From NCBI GenBank assembly GCA_958496175.1, contig OY292279.1:10354001-10418000 (forward strand): a stretch of 64,000 nucleotides of DNA, written 5' to 3'. A program made the translations under genes and the position numbers. Positions 22,811-33,565 of this stretch are shown here, one piece after another. Under the pieces are notes generated by a model, which worked only from the letters and a program-made list of their open reading frames with translations, searched no databases and was not told where the DNA came from. How positions within the stretch are numbered: the stretch's first letter is position 1; the number at the start of each line of letters is the position of its first letter. Source of the DNA: Sisyra terminalis (Eukaryota > Arthropoda > Insecta > Neuroptera > Sisyridae).

Positions 22811-24740
22811 GTGAAAACTTCTTTAGCATCGATGTGACTTGAAATTTTATGAACCGGAAACGGAAAGCCGCAATAAAAAGAAAAACATATACATAAATCT
22901 ATAAGATTTAACATGAGAAAGAAGGAGGTACGAAACATTAGTATTTCTTATGGTTATGCACGCCTGTGTATTACGCTACTTGAGAATGGTTTTCATAGCG
23001 ACCAATAACAACCGTGTTAAATTGTTTATTATAATTGTAAGCATAAAAATTTCATTATTTAAATAAAATTAATTTTCAAGTTTACCGTCAATGAATACGG
23101 ATTATTGACATAATTATCAAAATAAAAAGTAAAAAACAAGGCTATAAAGACGTCAAAAGGTTCAACAGAACGTGTTCGTGAATTTCGGGCACGCCGAAAA
23201 GCATTATTCAATAAGAAAAATAATAGTTCTTATACGTTTAATAATGATTCGACTGTACAAAATAGTGAAAATGATGCTAGTAAGTACTTAAATATTTTCT
23301 AATCGCATATTTCGTCCTTAATCACGAAATTTCAATAAAATAAAAGCTAAATTAAAATTAATTCTGATATCACATAATATTACGAACTGTTTTTCAGGTG
23401 CTTCTCAAATGAATGTACCGCCGATTCCTTAGGTACTTAAAATTTTGTCGAAATAAAGTTGGTCATGAAGAATTTCGTTAAAATTTTTTTAACAATTTGT
23501 TCGGTTATAATATGTGCTCCTTTTGTGAACGATTGTGATTCCAAAGAAATTTAAAACCGCAATACCCAGGACATGAAGATATTTTATGGATAGTTATTAA
23601 AAATTTTAATGCAAATGATAGTATTTTACTGTGCTGCACGTATTTTCAAGCAATCGAGAAAAATGTAATTCCAACAATGTCCAAATACAATATTTTCAAA
23701 TATTAAAAGATACCTGCATTTTTACCACCACTGAATTTATTTCATACTTCCATTATCATAAGCTCTCGTATCATTTATCGAATTTTTGTAATATATATGT
23801 TAATAAATCGTAAAATAAACCCTAAAATTATCCTACTCATAAAATCTTACATTCTTCTCAATATCTTGAAGTGGCACTGAATACTGCACATGTATTTTTT
23901 TTGGTGAATCTATATTCAATAATAACTCATTGGGTAATAGATAATATTAAACTAATATCAAAATATAATCTCGCCGATAATTGTAAACTTTCCTCGATAA
24001 ATCTAAGAAATATTCATTTAAAAATGCAGAAAAAAATCGTTAAATTCATTGAAAAAATCTCCAGGACATGATATTTTAACTCCAGAAATTCTTCGCCACC
24101 TTCCCGGAAAATCAATTGTCTATCTAACAATTTCCAATGCAATTCTTCACACTTTCCAGCACAATGGAAATACTCTATTAGCATCTTTATTCCTAAACCC
24201 AACAAGCCTATATCGAACCAATCTTACAGACCCATAATCTTACCCCTATTATTTTCAAAAATCCTTGAAAAACTCCTTAAAAGAATAACTCCTTATCTTG
24301 AAAGTAAAAATATCATTCTTTCTCACCAATTTGATTTCAGGCCTCATCATTCTACAACTCAACAATGCTTCAGAGTTGTGGATTAAATATCATCAGCCCT
24401 CGAAAACAAATATTTTGGCCAAGGAGCATTTCTGGATGTTGCACAGGCTTTCGATAGAATGTGACATCCAGGACTGTTATATAAGCTCAAAAAAGTTCTT
24501 CCCACTCAATACTACCTTATCCTTTCAAGTCCTACTTCTCCAACAAATGTTTTAGAGTAAGGTACAACAATGAATTATCTTCATTAACACAAATTCAAGC
24601 TGGTGTTCCTCAAGGTAGCATATTGGGGCCAGTACTTTACTGTATTTACACCACAGATATTCCTACACATCCTAAGACCATATTAACAACCTACGCTGAT
24701 GATACAGCAATCCTTTTTTTGGATCCCAACCTCCTCCAAA
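22811..24740 (+). repeat. Long duplicated block, copy 1 (Helitron and Jockey fossils together)
   Basis: From GTGAAAACTTCTTTAGCA to about TTTTTTTGGATCCCAA this 1.93-kb block recurs at 37368-39320 with about 90% identity by eye and the same order of parts. It contains a Helitron N-terminal fossil and the 5' part of a Jockey-type reverse transcriptase. Finding both fossils in both copies means the junction formed before the duplication. Confidence 0.85.
23140..23790 (+). pseudogene. Helitron replicase/helicase N-terminal fossil, copy 1
   Basis: An early exon encodes STERVREFRARRKALFNKKN, a basic motif common at the start of animal Helitron proteins. A likely 118-bp intron follows (GTAAGT at 23280, TTTTTCAG ending 23397). 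Further on are NMCSFCERL and ILLCCTYFQAIEKN, followed by VIPTMSKYN, resembling the Cys-rich finger and the K-N-IP-S-NGFKYP-IP--LPPLD segment of insect Helitron proteins. Stops and frameshifts follow, and the Rep and helicase domains are absent. Confidence 0.6.
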
Positions 24741-25336
24741 CTACAAAAAATATGCAACACCTCCTTGACCTTCTGACAGTATGGAACCAAAAATGAAAAA
24801 TAAAAACTTTCACTTTACCCTCAAAAAAAAGAAAATTGCCCACCATTATACCACGAAAACGAAATCTTAAAAAAATCATCAGAATTTCGCTACCTAGGGT
24901 TCTACTTGGATAGCCATCTTACTTGAAATCCATACACCAAACTGAAAAGAAAGAAACTTAACAGTTTTTACGGACTTTTGCGTGGCTACTAGGACCCAAA
25001 TCTATAATTAGTATCCACAATAAACTGAATTTATACAAAGCAATATTACAACCTATCGGGACGTACTCAGCAGAATTGTGGGATTCCGCTAAACCTTCCA
25101 ATATACAACGAATCCAATCCTTCCAATCCAAATGTCTCCGAAGAATCCTCAACGCTCCCTATTATGTTCAAAATGAATTAATTCATAGAGACCTAAGTAT
25201 TCCCTATGTGGTCGAATTTGTATCACATATATTTCAAAAAATTTATGAAAAATTACACTACTATACACCTACTATAACACCCAAAAAACCCTCCACGTTA
25301 TTTAAAAAGTCGATGGCCGAAAAATCATCTTATTAA
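24020..25336 (+). pseudogene. Jockey-group LINE reverse-transcriptase fossil, copy 1
   Basis: Blocks appear in the order of a Jockey-clade ORF2 across several frames. KKSPGHDILTPEILRHLPGK (24045-24115) is the start of the RT domain. Degenerate PYYFQKSLKNSLKE and LDVAQAFDR-like segments follow, then QAGVPQGSILGPVLYCIYTT (24595-24655), and YADDTAIL (24694-24717) with the catalytic pair intact. The C-terminal tail WDSAKPSNIQRIQSFQSKCL (25079-25138) ends at a TAA at 25334-25336. Multiple frameshifts and stops make it inactive. No endonuclease domain is present. An A-rich (AATA)n tail lies near 25470. Confidence 0.85.
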
Positions 25337-26100
25337 TTCGTAGAGTTTCAATAATGATTGGTGCCTCTCATCAAGTCCGCAAACCTGGTGGCTTTGACTT
25401 GAAATTCTTTTCGAATTAAAGTTCCCATTATTTTTATTTACAAACTATTTATTTACAATTTATCTTTTATAATAATAATAAAAATAATATTTAAAACCAG
25501 CTTCTATTGAAGCGGCATTACCAATGACGTCACAGTACAGAAACTTCAAAATTTCACGGATGTTTTCCAATGACAAATTGAATTAAACACAAATAGTAAG
25601 TTTGTTTTAATCGTTCAAACTTAATGTTAACGATTATAATCTTTTATAATGTTTGAAATTAATAATTTTTGGAGCGACCATTGTTCCCGATTAGAACACG
25701 GGGTTGGTGGCTGGAAAAAAATCGTAACGTTTATTTGTCATCCCGGTTTAGTTTTTGTTTATCCAACACATAGAAAAACGCTGCGTTTCGCGGAAAAAGT
25801 TTTCCATGTTTCTGTCCTTGTTCCAGATTCATCCTCCAGGCACACATACAACACAAACGTAGCAAGCTGTGGAGAAAAAAGGAAGCGTTCCGGTTTTGTT
25901 TTATTCTTCTTTTTTTTTGTGCTTGCAACAATTATGTTTCCCCCGTAAACATTTCTCGTAATTAATGCATCTTAAATGACACCCTAACTAGGCTGATGTT
26001 CCAATTTTCGACTCAACGCGTTTTTTCATTTCTGCAACAATACTGAAAGCTAAAACATGTTGCACAATGCATTTTTTTATATAAACTGTAAATTTTTTTG
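25337..26100. other. LINE 3' flank, then unique island
   Basis: 25337-25500 is probably the 3' untranslated part and A-rich tail of the LINE. From about 25640 to 26000 the sequence is less AT-rich and unique, with a 99-codon plus frame (25649-25948) and a 66-codon minus frame that overlap, lack domains and end in poly-Phe or poly-basic runs. I do not call either a gene. Confidence 0.3.
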
Positions 26101-27129
26101 TTGGTGTCTTTAAGGGTGGATCAAAAAGACTTTTAAAGATATTAAAAAACCGTCTTCGGCATGTAAAAGTTGAAGATTTGAACTATTTTTTTTTTATTTG
26201 CCCCGATATGCCTCCCCTCCCCCTTATACAGCGCTTTGAAAAAGGGTCCTCAAAAATGAGGAGGCAAACGGGAAACAAGTTTTCTCCGAAACCGGAAGTC
26301 GGATCATGATTTTCCAAAGAATGTAGGTTTTGGTAATGCGTCTTCTTGGTACTGAACCTCGAAAATCCGGAAAAAGTTGAAAATTCACAAAATGGCGCGA
26401 CTTTGAAAAAAAAGTTTAAAAAAACGACCTTTTTTAATGTCAATATTGATATAAAGAAAGAAAAGTTTTATGTTATGTTTACAATGACGGTAATCAAATT
26501 TTCCAAATGAAAATCCAGAAATATTTCATTGATTCCAATACTGTTATTAATTCATAACACCTGTCAGATATTTAAAATAAATACAGGACCTTTTTGCCCC
26601 TACTAAGGGGCAAAAAGATACAGACGATAAGATCTAGAAAAAATGTAAAATAACAAACTTCTATAAGGATAATTCCATCGAAAATTAAATTAAACATGAC
26701 CAGATATTTGTTTGTTTGGTTAGCATTATACGTTTCAAATTAATAGGGTTGGTTTTTATAATATAATACGGAATAGGAAATCGGACCTTTAAATCCCACT
26801 TTACCCTACTATAAATGCTATTTTTGATTTTTCTCTGGAAAACATTATATTCCCTAGTTTTCTTTCGCAGATTTACTTTAAATTCTCTACTAAAAAAGGA
26901 ATTTAGAGGCATTAAGAAGTCATTAAACTTCAAATGCCTTTTTTAACTTTTAATGACTTCTAATGGGTCTTTTGAAGATTAAAATGCCTTTAAACACTTT
27001 TCCCCTACCTATAAATGCAACTGTAATAGTGATTGAACGCTAAAAAAATATGAGATAAATATACATGCAGTCTTCGTTGACTACTCCATCAGGAGTAGTC
27101 AATTTTGAATTTTTTCTATATAATCCAAT
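26101..27129. other. AT-rich intergenic sequence
   Basis: No gene. A palindrome TTTTTGCCCC-TACTAA-GGGGCAAAAA lies at about 26589-26614. A short phrase ATGCAACTGTAATAGTGATT (~27016) recurs near 60264 in a diverged form followed by GAACGCTAAAAAA, so both belong to an unnamed dispersed repeat. Confidence 0.4.
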
Positions 27130-29305
27130 AGCAATAAATTTATGACCAAAAAAATCAATTTTGTTGCAAAAAATTGTTTTTGAAAAAATGTATCTCCTTG
27201 ATAAAGAAAAGATTTATTGGTCGATTTATTAATGTTCCACGCCAACGAAATCGCAAGTCACAATTAGGGGTTAGCAAAAAATTGTATTTAATTTTTTTTA
27301 ATCATCGTTTTTATCAAAAATTTGTTAGAGATAAGAATCGAGGTAAGGTCAAATATTTTGGGACAACAATTAATATTCTTATATTAATGATAGCAATTAA
27401 TTTGTAGACCACAGTAAAATAGGTCACTAAAAATTATTTTTATCGTAACCCCTTGGGAATTATTACAATTTTATTTAGTCAAATATTTTTAACGTATTCC
27501 TGGAAATCATCCCTTAAATTTCTTTAAATAAAAAATTTTTTTAAAAGATTTATTCCGAATATATCGAAGTTACTGATACTTTTTCACAGTTATTACCTGG
27601 AATACCAATGAATTTTAAATTTGAATAACCTATTTGGACGAATCCCACTGTTTAGAAGCCTCTGCTAAAAAAATGATTCGATTTTTTTACAATTTTCAAC
27701 CCTTAAGAGTAAATATGTCTTCCTGATAAGAAAAGAGTTATTGGTGGACTTAATAATGTTCCACCCCGACGAAATCGCTACTAACAATTAAAGGTTAGTA
27801 AAAGTTTGCATTATATTTCTTTTAACCAAAAGAAAATAAGAAAATATTTATCAAAAATTTTTAGAGATAGAATCGAGGTAAGGTCAAATATTTTGGGTCA
27901 ACAATTAATATTCTTATATTAATGATAACAATTAATTTGTAGACCACAGTAGAATAGGTCGGTAAAAATTATTTTTATCGCAACCCCTTGGAAAATTATT
28001 CCAACTTTATTATGTCAAGTAGTTTAAACTTATTTCTGGAAATCATCCCTTACAATAAATGAAATTTGTATCAATTAACAAATTATTTGAAGGAATTAAT
28101 AAAGTATTACATGATATCCTTGAATATTTAGAAACCAAGATTTTTTTTTTTGTAATTTGAGTTTGAATGTTCTAGTGATTGATATCCCACCTCTCGAGTA
28201 TCATCCTGAACAGTGGTTTTATTCTGGGATCAATAGATCCTTAAGAATTCGGTAAGTCAGTCTCGAGGGTTCGGCGAAGACGCTATCTTAATTCTAATGA
28301 CCAATGTACTAAGAATTGAATAGTACTTGATGAGCATTGAGAAAGATTGCTTGGCAATCAAAGTATGTATCTTGGGCAATACGTGAGTATTACATTTGTT
28401 CAAATTTATGTTTATAGTTTACTTTTGTAAATTATATTACATAAATAAGACCTCAATATATCCAAAATATCCAGAGAATCTGATCAACAAAACTAAAAAT
28501 AACCCGAAAGCAATTTTCAGTTCCAATAAGACTAATTTTGGGCTTAACGCAGTGCTTCTCAAATTTTTAATATTAACGCCTTAATTTTCCATTCAATTTC
28601 ATCGTCTCCCCCTCCCCCTTCCTTTAAATAAAAAAAAATTAAAAGATTTATTTCAAATATATTGAAGTTACTCATACTTTTTCACAATTTTTGCTTGGAA
28701 TACCAATATGTAATACCGTTGGAATACCAATGGATTGCCAATTTGAATAGCCTATTTAGACGTGTCCCACTTTTTAGGAGTCTCTGATAAAAAATGTATA
28801 CAATTTTTTTTTACAATTTTCAACCCTTAACAATAAATTTGTCTTCCTGATAAGAAAAAGATTTATTGGTCGACTTAATAATGTTCCACGCCGACGAAAT
28901 CGCCAGTAACAATTAGGGGTTAGTAAAAATTTGTATTTTATTTCTTTTAACCATCAAATTTGTTTTTATCAAAAAGTTTTTAGAGATAGAATTGAAGTAA
29001 GGTCAAATATTTTGGGGCAACAATTAATATTCGTATATAAATGATAACAATTAATTTGTAGACCACAGTAGAATAGGTCGGTAAAAATTATTTTTATCGT
29101 AACCCCTTGGGAAATTATTCCAACTTTATTATGTCAAGTAATGTAAACTTATTTCTGGGAATCATCCCTTAAATTAAATTAAATTTGTATCAATTAACAA
29201 ATTATTTGAAGGAATTAATAAAGTATTACATGATATCCTTGAGTATTTAGAAAGCAAGGAATTTTTTTTTTTGTAATTTGAGTTTGAATGTTCTAGGGGT
29301 TGATA
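27130..29305. repeat. Direct repeats, one partial and two ~665-bp copies
   Basis: The blocks 27530-28190 and 28635-29305 are near copies, each running from AAAAGATTTATT through ATACTTTTTCACA, CAACCCTTAA, ATAATGTTCCACGCCGACGA, TAGACCACAGTAGAATAGG, TCGTAACCCCTTGG and TTTGAGTTTGAATGTTCTAG. A third, partial copy covers 27185-27515. A ribozyme-like repeat sits between the two long copies. Small open frames are not shared among copies, so this is non-coding. Class unknown. Confidence 0.8.
28335..28480 (+). repeat. Ribozyme-like repeat (family R), diverged copy
   Basis: Reads GATGAGCATTGAGAAAGATTG, then CTTGGCAATC, AAAGTATGTATCTTGGGCAA, TACGTGAG and the AT-rich tail through ACATAAATAAGACC. Stem II is intact but the GAAA core is CAAAG and the CTGA core is TTGAGAA, so it should be inactive. 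It lies between two copies of the 665-bp repeat. Confidence 0.7.
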
Positions 29306-29908
29306 CTTTAAGGGTCGATAAGGGCTTTTGTATGAGAATGTGTAAAGCTTTATGCTGTAAACGGCGGGCAATGTGCGCTTCTAGGTCACCCTCTGTTTGT
29401 ATTGATTCTGCGCCCCTTTACCAACTCGTAAAATCCTTTTCCATAGACTTCCATTTGTACGTTGGGGAAAACCCCTAAAATCAGCGCCCACTCCAACCCC
29501 CACCCCACCCCCCCTTTTCTCAGGCTCTACATGTACAACACATATGCAGTCGAGCTCTGACCTCTTTCAAACGGCGGCGATGTCATTTCAGTCCTCGTTT
29601 ACTCCTTCTTTTGCAGTCGTTCTTCCTTTGAATAATTTTCCACCGTTTTCCCGTTTCTCAATTACAAAGCACTCCACTTACCGAAAAGTCAATTGTTGTA
29701 CATAAATTTTTGTATTTTCACTGTGAAAAACGTCGTTTAAATTCGATCGGGAAAGCTCGCCAAAGCTGTGATAAAGTTTGAAAATTTTTGAGATCAAACA
29801 CGCGTGGGGTCACTTGTAGTTTTGTTTATTATTTTTATGTCAATACTGGCACAAAACATATCTACACCACCCTTAAATAGGTCAATGTAATTTCATGAAT
29901 TTTTACCG
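29306..29908. other. Unique upstream flank of the first SAXO-like gene
   Basis: Non-repetitive and less AT-rich than usual here, including a C-tract (CCCCACCCCACCCCCCC-like, ~29497-29516) and CGGCGGCGATGTC (~29572). No coding frame. Likely contains the upstream regulatory DNA of the gene starting at 29953. Confidence 0.4.
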
Positions 29909-29915
29909 TATAAAG
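29909..29915 (+). promoter_or_regulatory. Candidate TATA box of SAXO-like gene 1
   Basis: TATAAAG lies 38 bp before the ATG at 29953. If used, the 5' leader would be only about 10-15 nt. The second gene has a similarly placed TATAAAA, which gives mild support. Not proven. Confidence 0.35.
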
Positions 29916-29952
29916 TAGACAAAATTTTTCGGTTTTTGGATTATATGATATA

Positions 29953-30951
29953 ATGGCAGCCGTTTGTCCCCCGAATGCGGGGAATGGAAATCAAAGTGGA
30001 GATCCAGAACCCAAGCCGGTGCCGCTACCGGATACGTCTCCATTGGCCCGGAATACGAGTACGACAATATCGCCAGAACAAGCAGCACGTGGCCCTTGGC
30101 CACCAGGAGGTCCAGGAAAACCGTGCCAGTGCCGTAAGTTTCTTTGCGGCCAGGATATCAACATTGGTGGTGGCAAAAAGTGTTATATACAACCGCCACG
30201 TACGAAAAAGTTTGTTCCCCGCCCGAATCTTTGCTTGGGAAAATCACCGTTTTCCAATGAAACGATTTATCGTGGATCTTATTTCCCGACTCCGTATCAA
30301 CATAACGCTCCTGTCAAACCGCGAAATCAGTTGTGTATGAGTAAGGATCCATTTGATGGACGAACCACTCAAAAAATGTCATATCCTGGATATGTCCAGG
30401 ATAAGTTATGCCCGGTTTTACCATGCGACCATCCCTTAATGGGAGATGGTCCCATTCAGGATATAACCACCCAAAAACACGACTACGTTCCAAAACCAAT
30501 ACCTCCCCGAAATATCGTAAAACCTCCAGCGAATCTTTGCGTGGGTAAAGGTCCCGTCGAAAATCGCACCACGAATCGATTATCCTATCAACCGAATCCG
30601 GTGACAAAAACTACGAAAGTTATTCCTACAGGACAGCTGTGCCTATCGAAAGACCGAATGGACGGTAATACTACGCAAAAACTCAGCTACATGCCGGTGG
30701 ATCCTCCGGCCAAGGAGTATCTACCATGGGCTGATAAAGGGAAATTTGTGCCGCCGGATCAGAAAGTCGAAAACAACACCGTCTATCGTATGAGCTACGA
30801 CCCACCCGGAAAGGTGGTCGACTGCGACGAAGCCGGAGGCGATGCCGGAAGTTGTCCGTGCCAATCTGGAGGATGCTACTGCGATTATCCGGGACAGTGT
30901 TTCGGCATTCCTGATCCGCGTCCGCGGATGTTCCCCAAAGCCGCCGTTTGA
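29953..30951 (+). CDS. SAXO-like axonemal microtubule-binding protein (332 aa)
   Basis: Intronless frame of 332 codons with higher GC than its surroundings. The start ATG has A at -3 and G at +4. After a Pro-rich N-terminus and a Cys cluster (GKPCQCRKFLC, residues 55-65), six related modules begin near residues 93, 127, 161, 195, 229 and 265. That is a spacing of 34 residues (36 for the last), each ending T-x-x-(R/K/L)-x-(S/D)Y, for example SPFSNETIYRGSY. The C-terminus is Cys-rich (CDEAGG..., CPCQSGGCYCDYPGQC, residues 291-316). This layout of a Cys motif followed by regular T...Y modules fits the SAXO (FAM154) family, which binds microtubules of centrioles, cilia and sperm tails. Function is inferred. 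A shorter paralog lies 4.3 kb downstream on the same strand. Confidence 0.8.
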   Translation: MAAVCPPNAGNGNQSGDPEPKPVPLPDTSPLARNTSTTISPEQAARGPWPPGGPGKPCQCRKFLCGQDINIGGGKKCYIQPPRTKKFVPRPNLCLGKSPFSNETIYRGSYFPTPYQHNAPVKPRNQLCMSKDPFDGRTTQKMSYPGYVQDKLCPVLPCDHPLMGDGPIQDITTQKHDYVPKPIPPRNIVKPPANLCVGKGPVENRTTNRLSYQPNPVTKTTKVIPTGQLCLSKDRMDGNTTQKLSYMPVDPPAKEYLPWADKGKFVPPDQKVENNTVYRMSYDPPGKVVDCDEAGGDAGSCPCQSGGCYCDYPGQCFGIPDPRPRMFPKAAV

Positions 30952-31094
30952 CCCCACTGCATCGCACCCCCCCAAAAAAAAATTGACCTATCTAATAGGT
31001 TTTTTGAGATTTCATTTTGTGAAAATGATTCACCAAAAAAAAATTACTGTTAAAATTGTGGAAAATTTGGTCGAAAAATGTGGCAATTGGAATG

Positions 31095-31100
31095 AATAAA
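31095..31100 (+). terminator. Polyadenylation signal of SAXO-like gene 1
   Basis: AATAAA 144 nt after the TGA stop, followed by a T-rich region (TTTGTTTTTTTGTTG) about 20 nt on. This is the expected arrangement for an animal poly(A) site. Confidence 0.6.
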
Positions 31101-31609
31101 AAATTATTCTATGTAGCGGATTTGTTTTTTTGTTGTTTGATATATAGTACATTAGTGGAAAACTATTTTATTGTTTGAGTTTCCTCGACAGGATGGAAAA
31201 CGGGGAAAAGCTCGCTACTTGGGTATATACAAAAACGGGAGCTTTTCCGCGAGTTTTGTGCTACCTCTCGGTGGAATCTCATCCGTTCGCGTACTATTCA
31301 TTTGTATCAAAAAGAGAAAATTGATATCAAAGAGTTTTGATTTGAATTGCAAAATTAGGGCTTTAAAAAAGACAAGAATTTCGATGCAAATGCTTTTAAC
31401 CATTTCCGATCGATTATGATTGAAATTTATGTATGGTTTACTAATAATTTTGCATGGAATTATGGAAATTTGATTTTTTGCACCCCTTTTTGAAGAATTG
31501 ATATGCCGATTGGGGCATTTCACGTGGATTGGACTGCAAAAAAAAGGTGACTTTCAGAAATTTAATCATATTCAGCATAATATACTTCCAGTAAGTATGA
31601 ATATGGACT
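31101..31609. other. Intergenic sequence after gene 1
   Basis: Open frames of 80-100 codons exist on both strands (for example 31215-31523 minus) but overlap each other, lack domains and are AT-driven. Nothing recognised as a gene or element. Confidence 0.35.
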
Positions 31610-32830
31610 AGAGTGGACCAAAACAATCAACTATATTTTTTTCGAAAGTATCGAAAATATCGGGAAGATTTAAGCCCTTAATATTAATATTAAGAGGTCA
31701 ACCATCTTTAATTTCGATTTTTTTATTTGTGCTTTCATTTTTGCGTCAATGCTGTCAAACTATCGAAGTAAAAAAATTCATCTGCACATATATTTATAGA
31801 AAATTACATTCCCTACAAAAAACGTCTTTTTTAAAATTTTTGCCACGCACGCCGTTTCCGAATAATCAAGCTTCAGACATTGTTATAATTTTTAGATTTA
31901 TCTTCTTTATTTTGGAATTTTGTAACCAACGAACAATTAAATATATAGAAATAAACAATATAGATTATTGAAGGGAATTTAATGCTCTACAAAAAAGGTC
32001 TCTTAACGTTTTTACATAAAATCACTCTTTCAAAAGTTATTCACAATTAAAGTTGAAGAAAAAATTCTAGTTTGAAAAGTTTACTTCCGATTTTGTATAT
32101 TAAAAAAAAAATAAAAATATCTATTTTTATTTTGTATTTAGAAAGAACAGTATATGTTCTATTTAAATCGCCATAATTAATATTATAAAAAAAATTGTTT
32201 AATTCGAAAAAAAAAAATAAAAAAGTACCAATAACTTCAATAACGACAATTCTTTACAAGCTCATAACTTAACAAATAATCATCATTCGAAAAAAATATT
32301 TTGTGTCCACATTAGACTGGACCAAAAAATATCGACTCTTTTTTTTTGAAAAGTATATCGAAAATATTGTTAAAAGTGACAAAAAAAAATCGGGAAGGTT
32401 TGAGCCCTTAATATTAATATTAAGTGGTCTATAATCTTTAATTTCGATTTTTTATTTGTGCTTCCATTTTTGCGTCAATGCTGTCAAACTATTAAGGTAA
32501 AAAATTTCATCTGCACATATTTTAATAGAAAATTAAATTCCCTACAAAAAACATTTCTTTAAAAATTTTTGCTTGACACGCCGTTTCCGAATAATCAAGC
32601 TTCAGACATTGATATAATTTTTAAATTTATCTTCTTTATTTTGGAATTTCTTAACCAACGAACAATTAAATATATAGAAATAAACAATATAGAATCTTGA
32701 AGGGAATTTAATGCTCTACAAAAAAGGTTTCTTAACGTTTTTACATAAAATCACCCTTTCAAAAGTTATTCACAATTAAAGTTGAAGAAAAAATTCTAGT
32801 TTGAAAAGTTTACTTCAAAGAATCAAAACT
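31610..32830. repeat. Two direct copies of a half-arm of the large-palindrome family
   Basis: 31616-32100 and about 32320-32830 are close copies that open GTGGACCAAAA / CTGGACCAAAA. Both carry TATCGAAAATAT, the phrase CCCTTAATATTAATATTAAG, TTGCGTCAATGCTGTCAAAC, GCCGTTTCCGAATAATCAAG, CCTACAAAAAAC and AATGCTCTACAAAAAAGGT. The same phrases build the arms of the palindromes at 41.6, 52.2, 53.3 and 59.0 kb. Here the copies are in the same orientation. The tail CTAGTTTGAAAAGTTTACTT also occurs at 34603-34690. Confidence 0.7.
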
Positions 32831-33385
32831 ATGTACTTTGGACCCCAAGATATTATTGGGTAATTCACCGATAGATTCAAAAGGATTCTTCTGGAAAAAA
32901 AATATTCGTTAAACTAGAAAAAAATTTCACAGGATTCCAGGTGAAGATACAAAAATATTAGAAGAAAGTTTAGAATCAAAATAGTGTCAATTTGTTTCGA
33001 GTTAAGCAGTGATTATAGATCTTAAATCTCACTGGATCAATTTAAGGTGGTTTTAAGGGTAAATCAAAAGAAATCATTTTTAAACTAAGATAATAATTGT
33101 TTGGGTATCAAAACATTTTCCTATCAAAACATTGTCCCAGCACCATTCCTGATTTCAATTCACTAGATTTGCTTCAGGAATTCAATACGATTTTAGTATT
33201 ATTTGTCTTTCTCACAAGTCTATAGTTCCAATTCTTATTTTTTTCTTGGTTGGTCTATCAGACATGCCTTCGGAATGAATATTAATGGAAATATCTCGGA
33301 TGATCCTCGAAAATTGAGGGCCCTACTAGCAAAAAATTAGCAACCATTTTCCTCATGTTAACCGAATTTTTGTATCCACTTAAGC
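32831..33385. other. Intergenic sequence, nothing recognised
   Basis: AT-rich non-coding DNA between a palindrome-family repeat and a ribozyme-like repeat. Confidence 0.35.
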
Positions 33386-33565
33386 TAGCCACTGAGGAAG
33401 ATTGCTTGGCAATCGAAATACGTATCTGGGCAATACGTCACGAATATTTTTGTTTGAACTTCTGTTGAAATTTATGTTTATGGTATGATTTTTATATATT
33501 ATTATATTAAATTATACTACATAAATTGGACCGCAATATATCCTATATATTGTATACACAGTACT
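33386..33565 (+). repeat. Ribozyme-like repeat (family R), well-preserved copy
   Basis: GCCA, CTGAGGA, A, GATTGC-TTG-GCAATC, GAAATACGTATC, TGGGCAATACGTCACG, then the tail to TGTATACACAGTA. Core, stem II and the self-complementary ATACGTAT segment are intact. The distal stem I sequence (TGATG) upstream is replaced by unrelated DNA, so only the proximal CCA/TGG pairing remains. Confidence 0.8.

Noticed and set aside
25649..25948. 99-codon plus-strand frame in a unique island
   Set aside because: It ends in poly-Phe from a T run, has no domain, and the minus strand is equally open. Not enough for a gene.
28548..28600. CAGTGCTTCTCAAATTTTTA resembling a hAT terminus
   Set aside because: I could not find a matching inverted end or an 8-bp duplication nearby, so it is at most a solo relic.
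30314..30967. Open frames of 94-97 codons on the minus strand inside SAXO-like gene 1
   Set aside because: They are antisense shadows of the gene's coding frame, rich in Arg/Ser/Gly as expected from the complement of Pro-rich codons.
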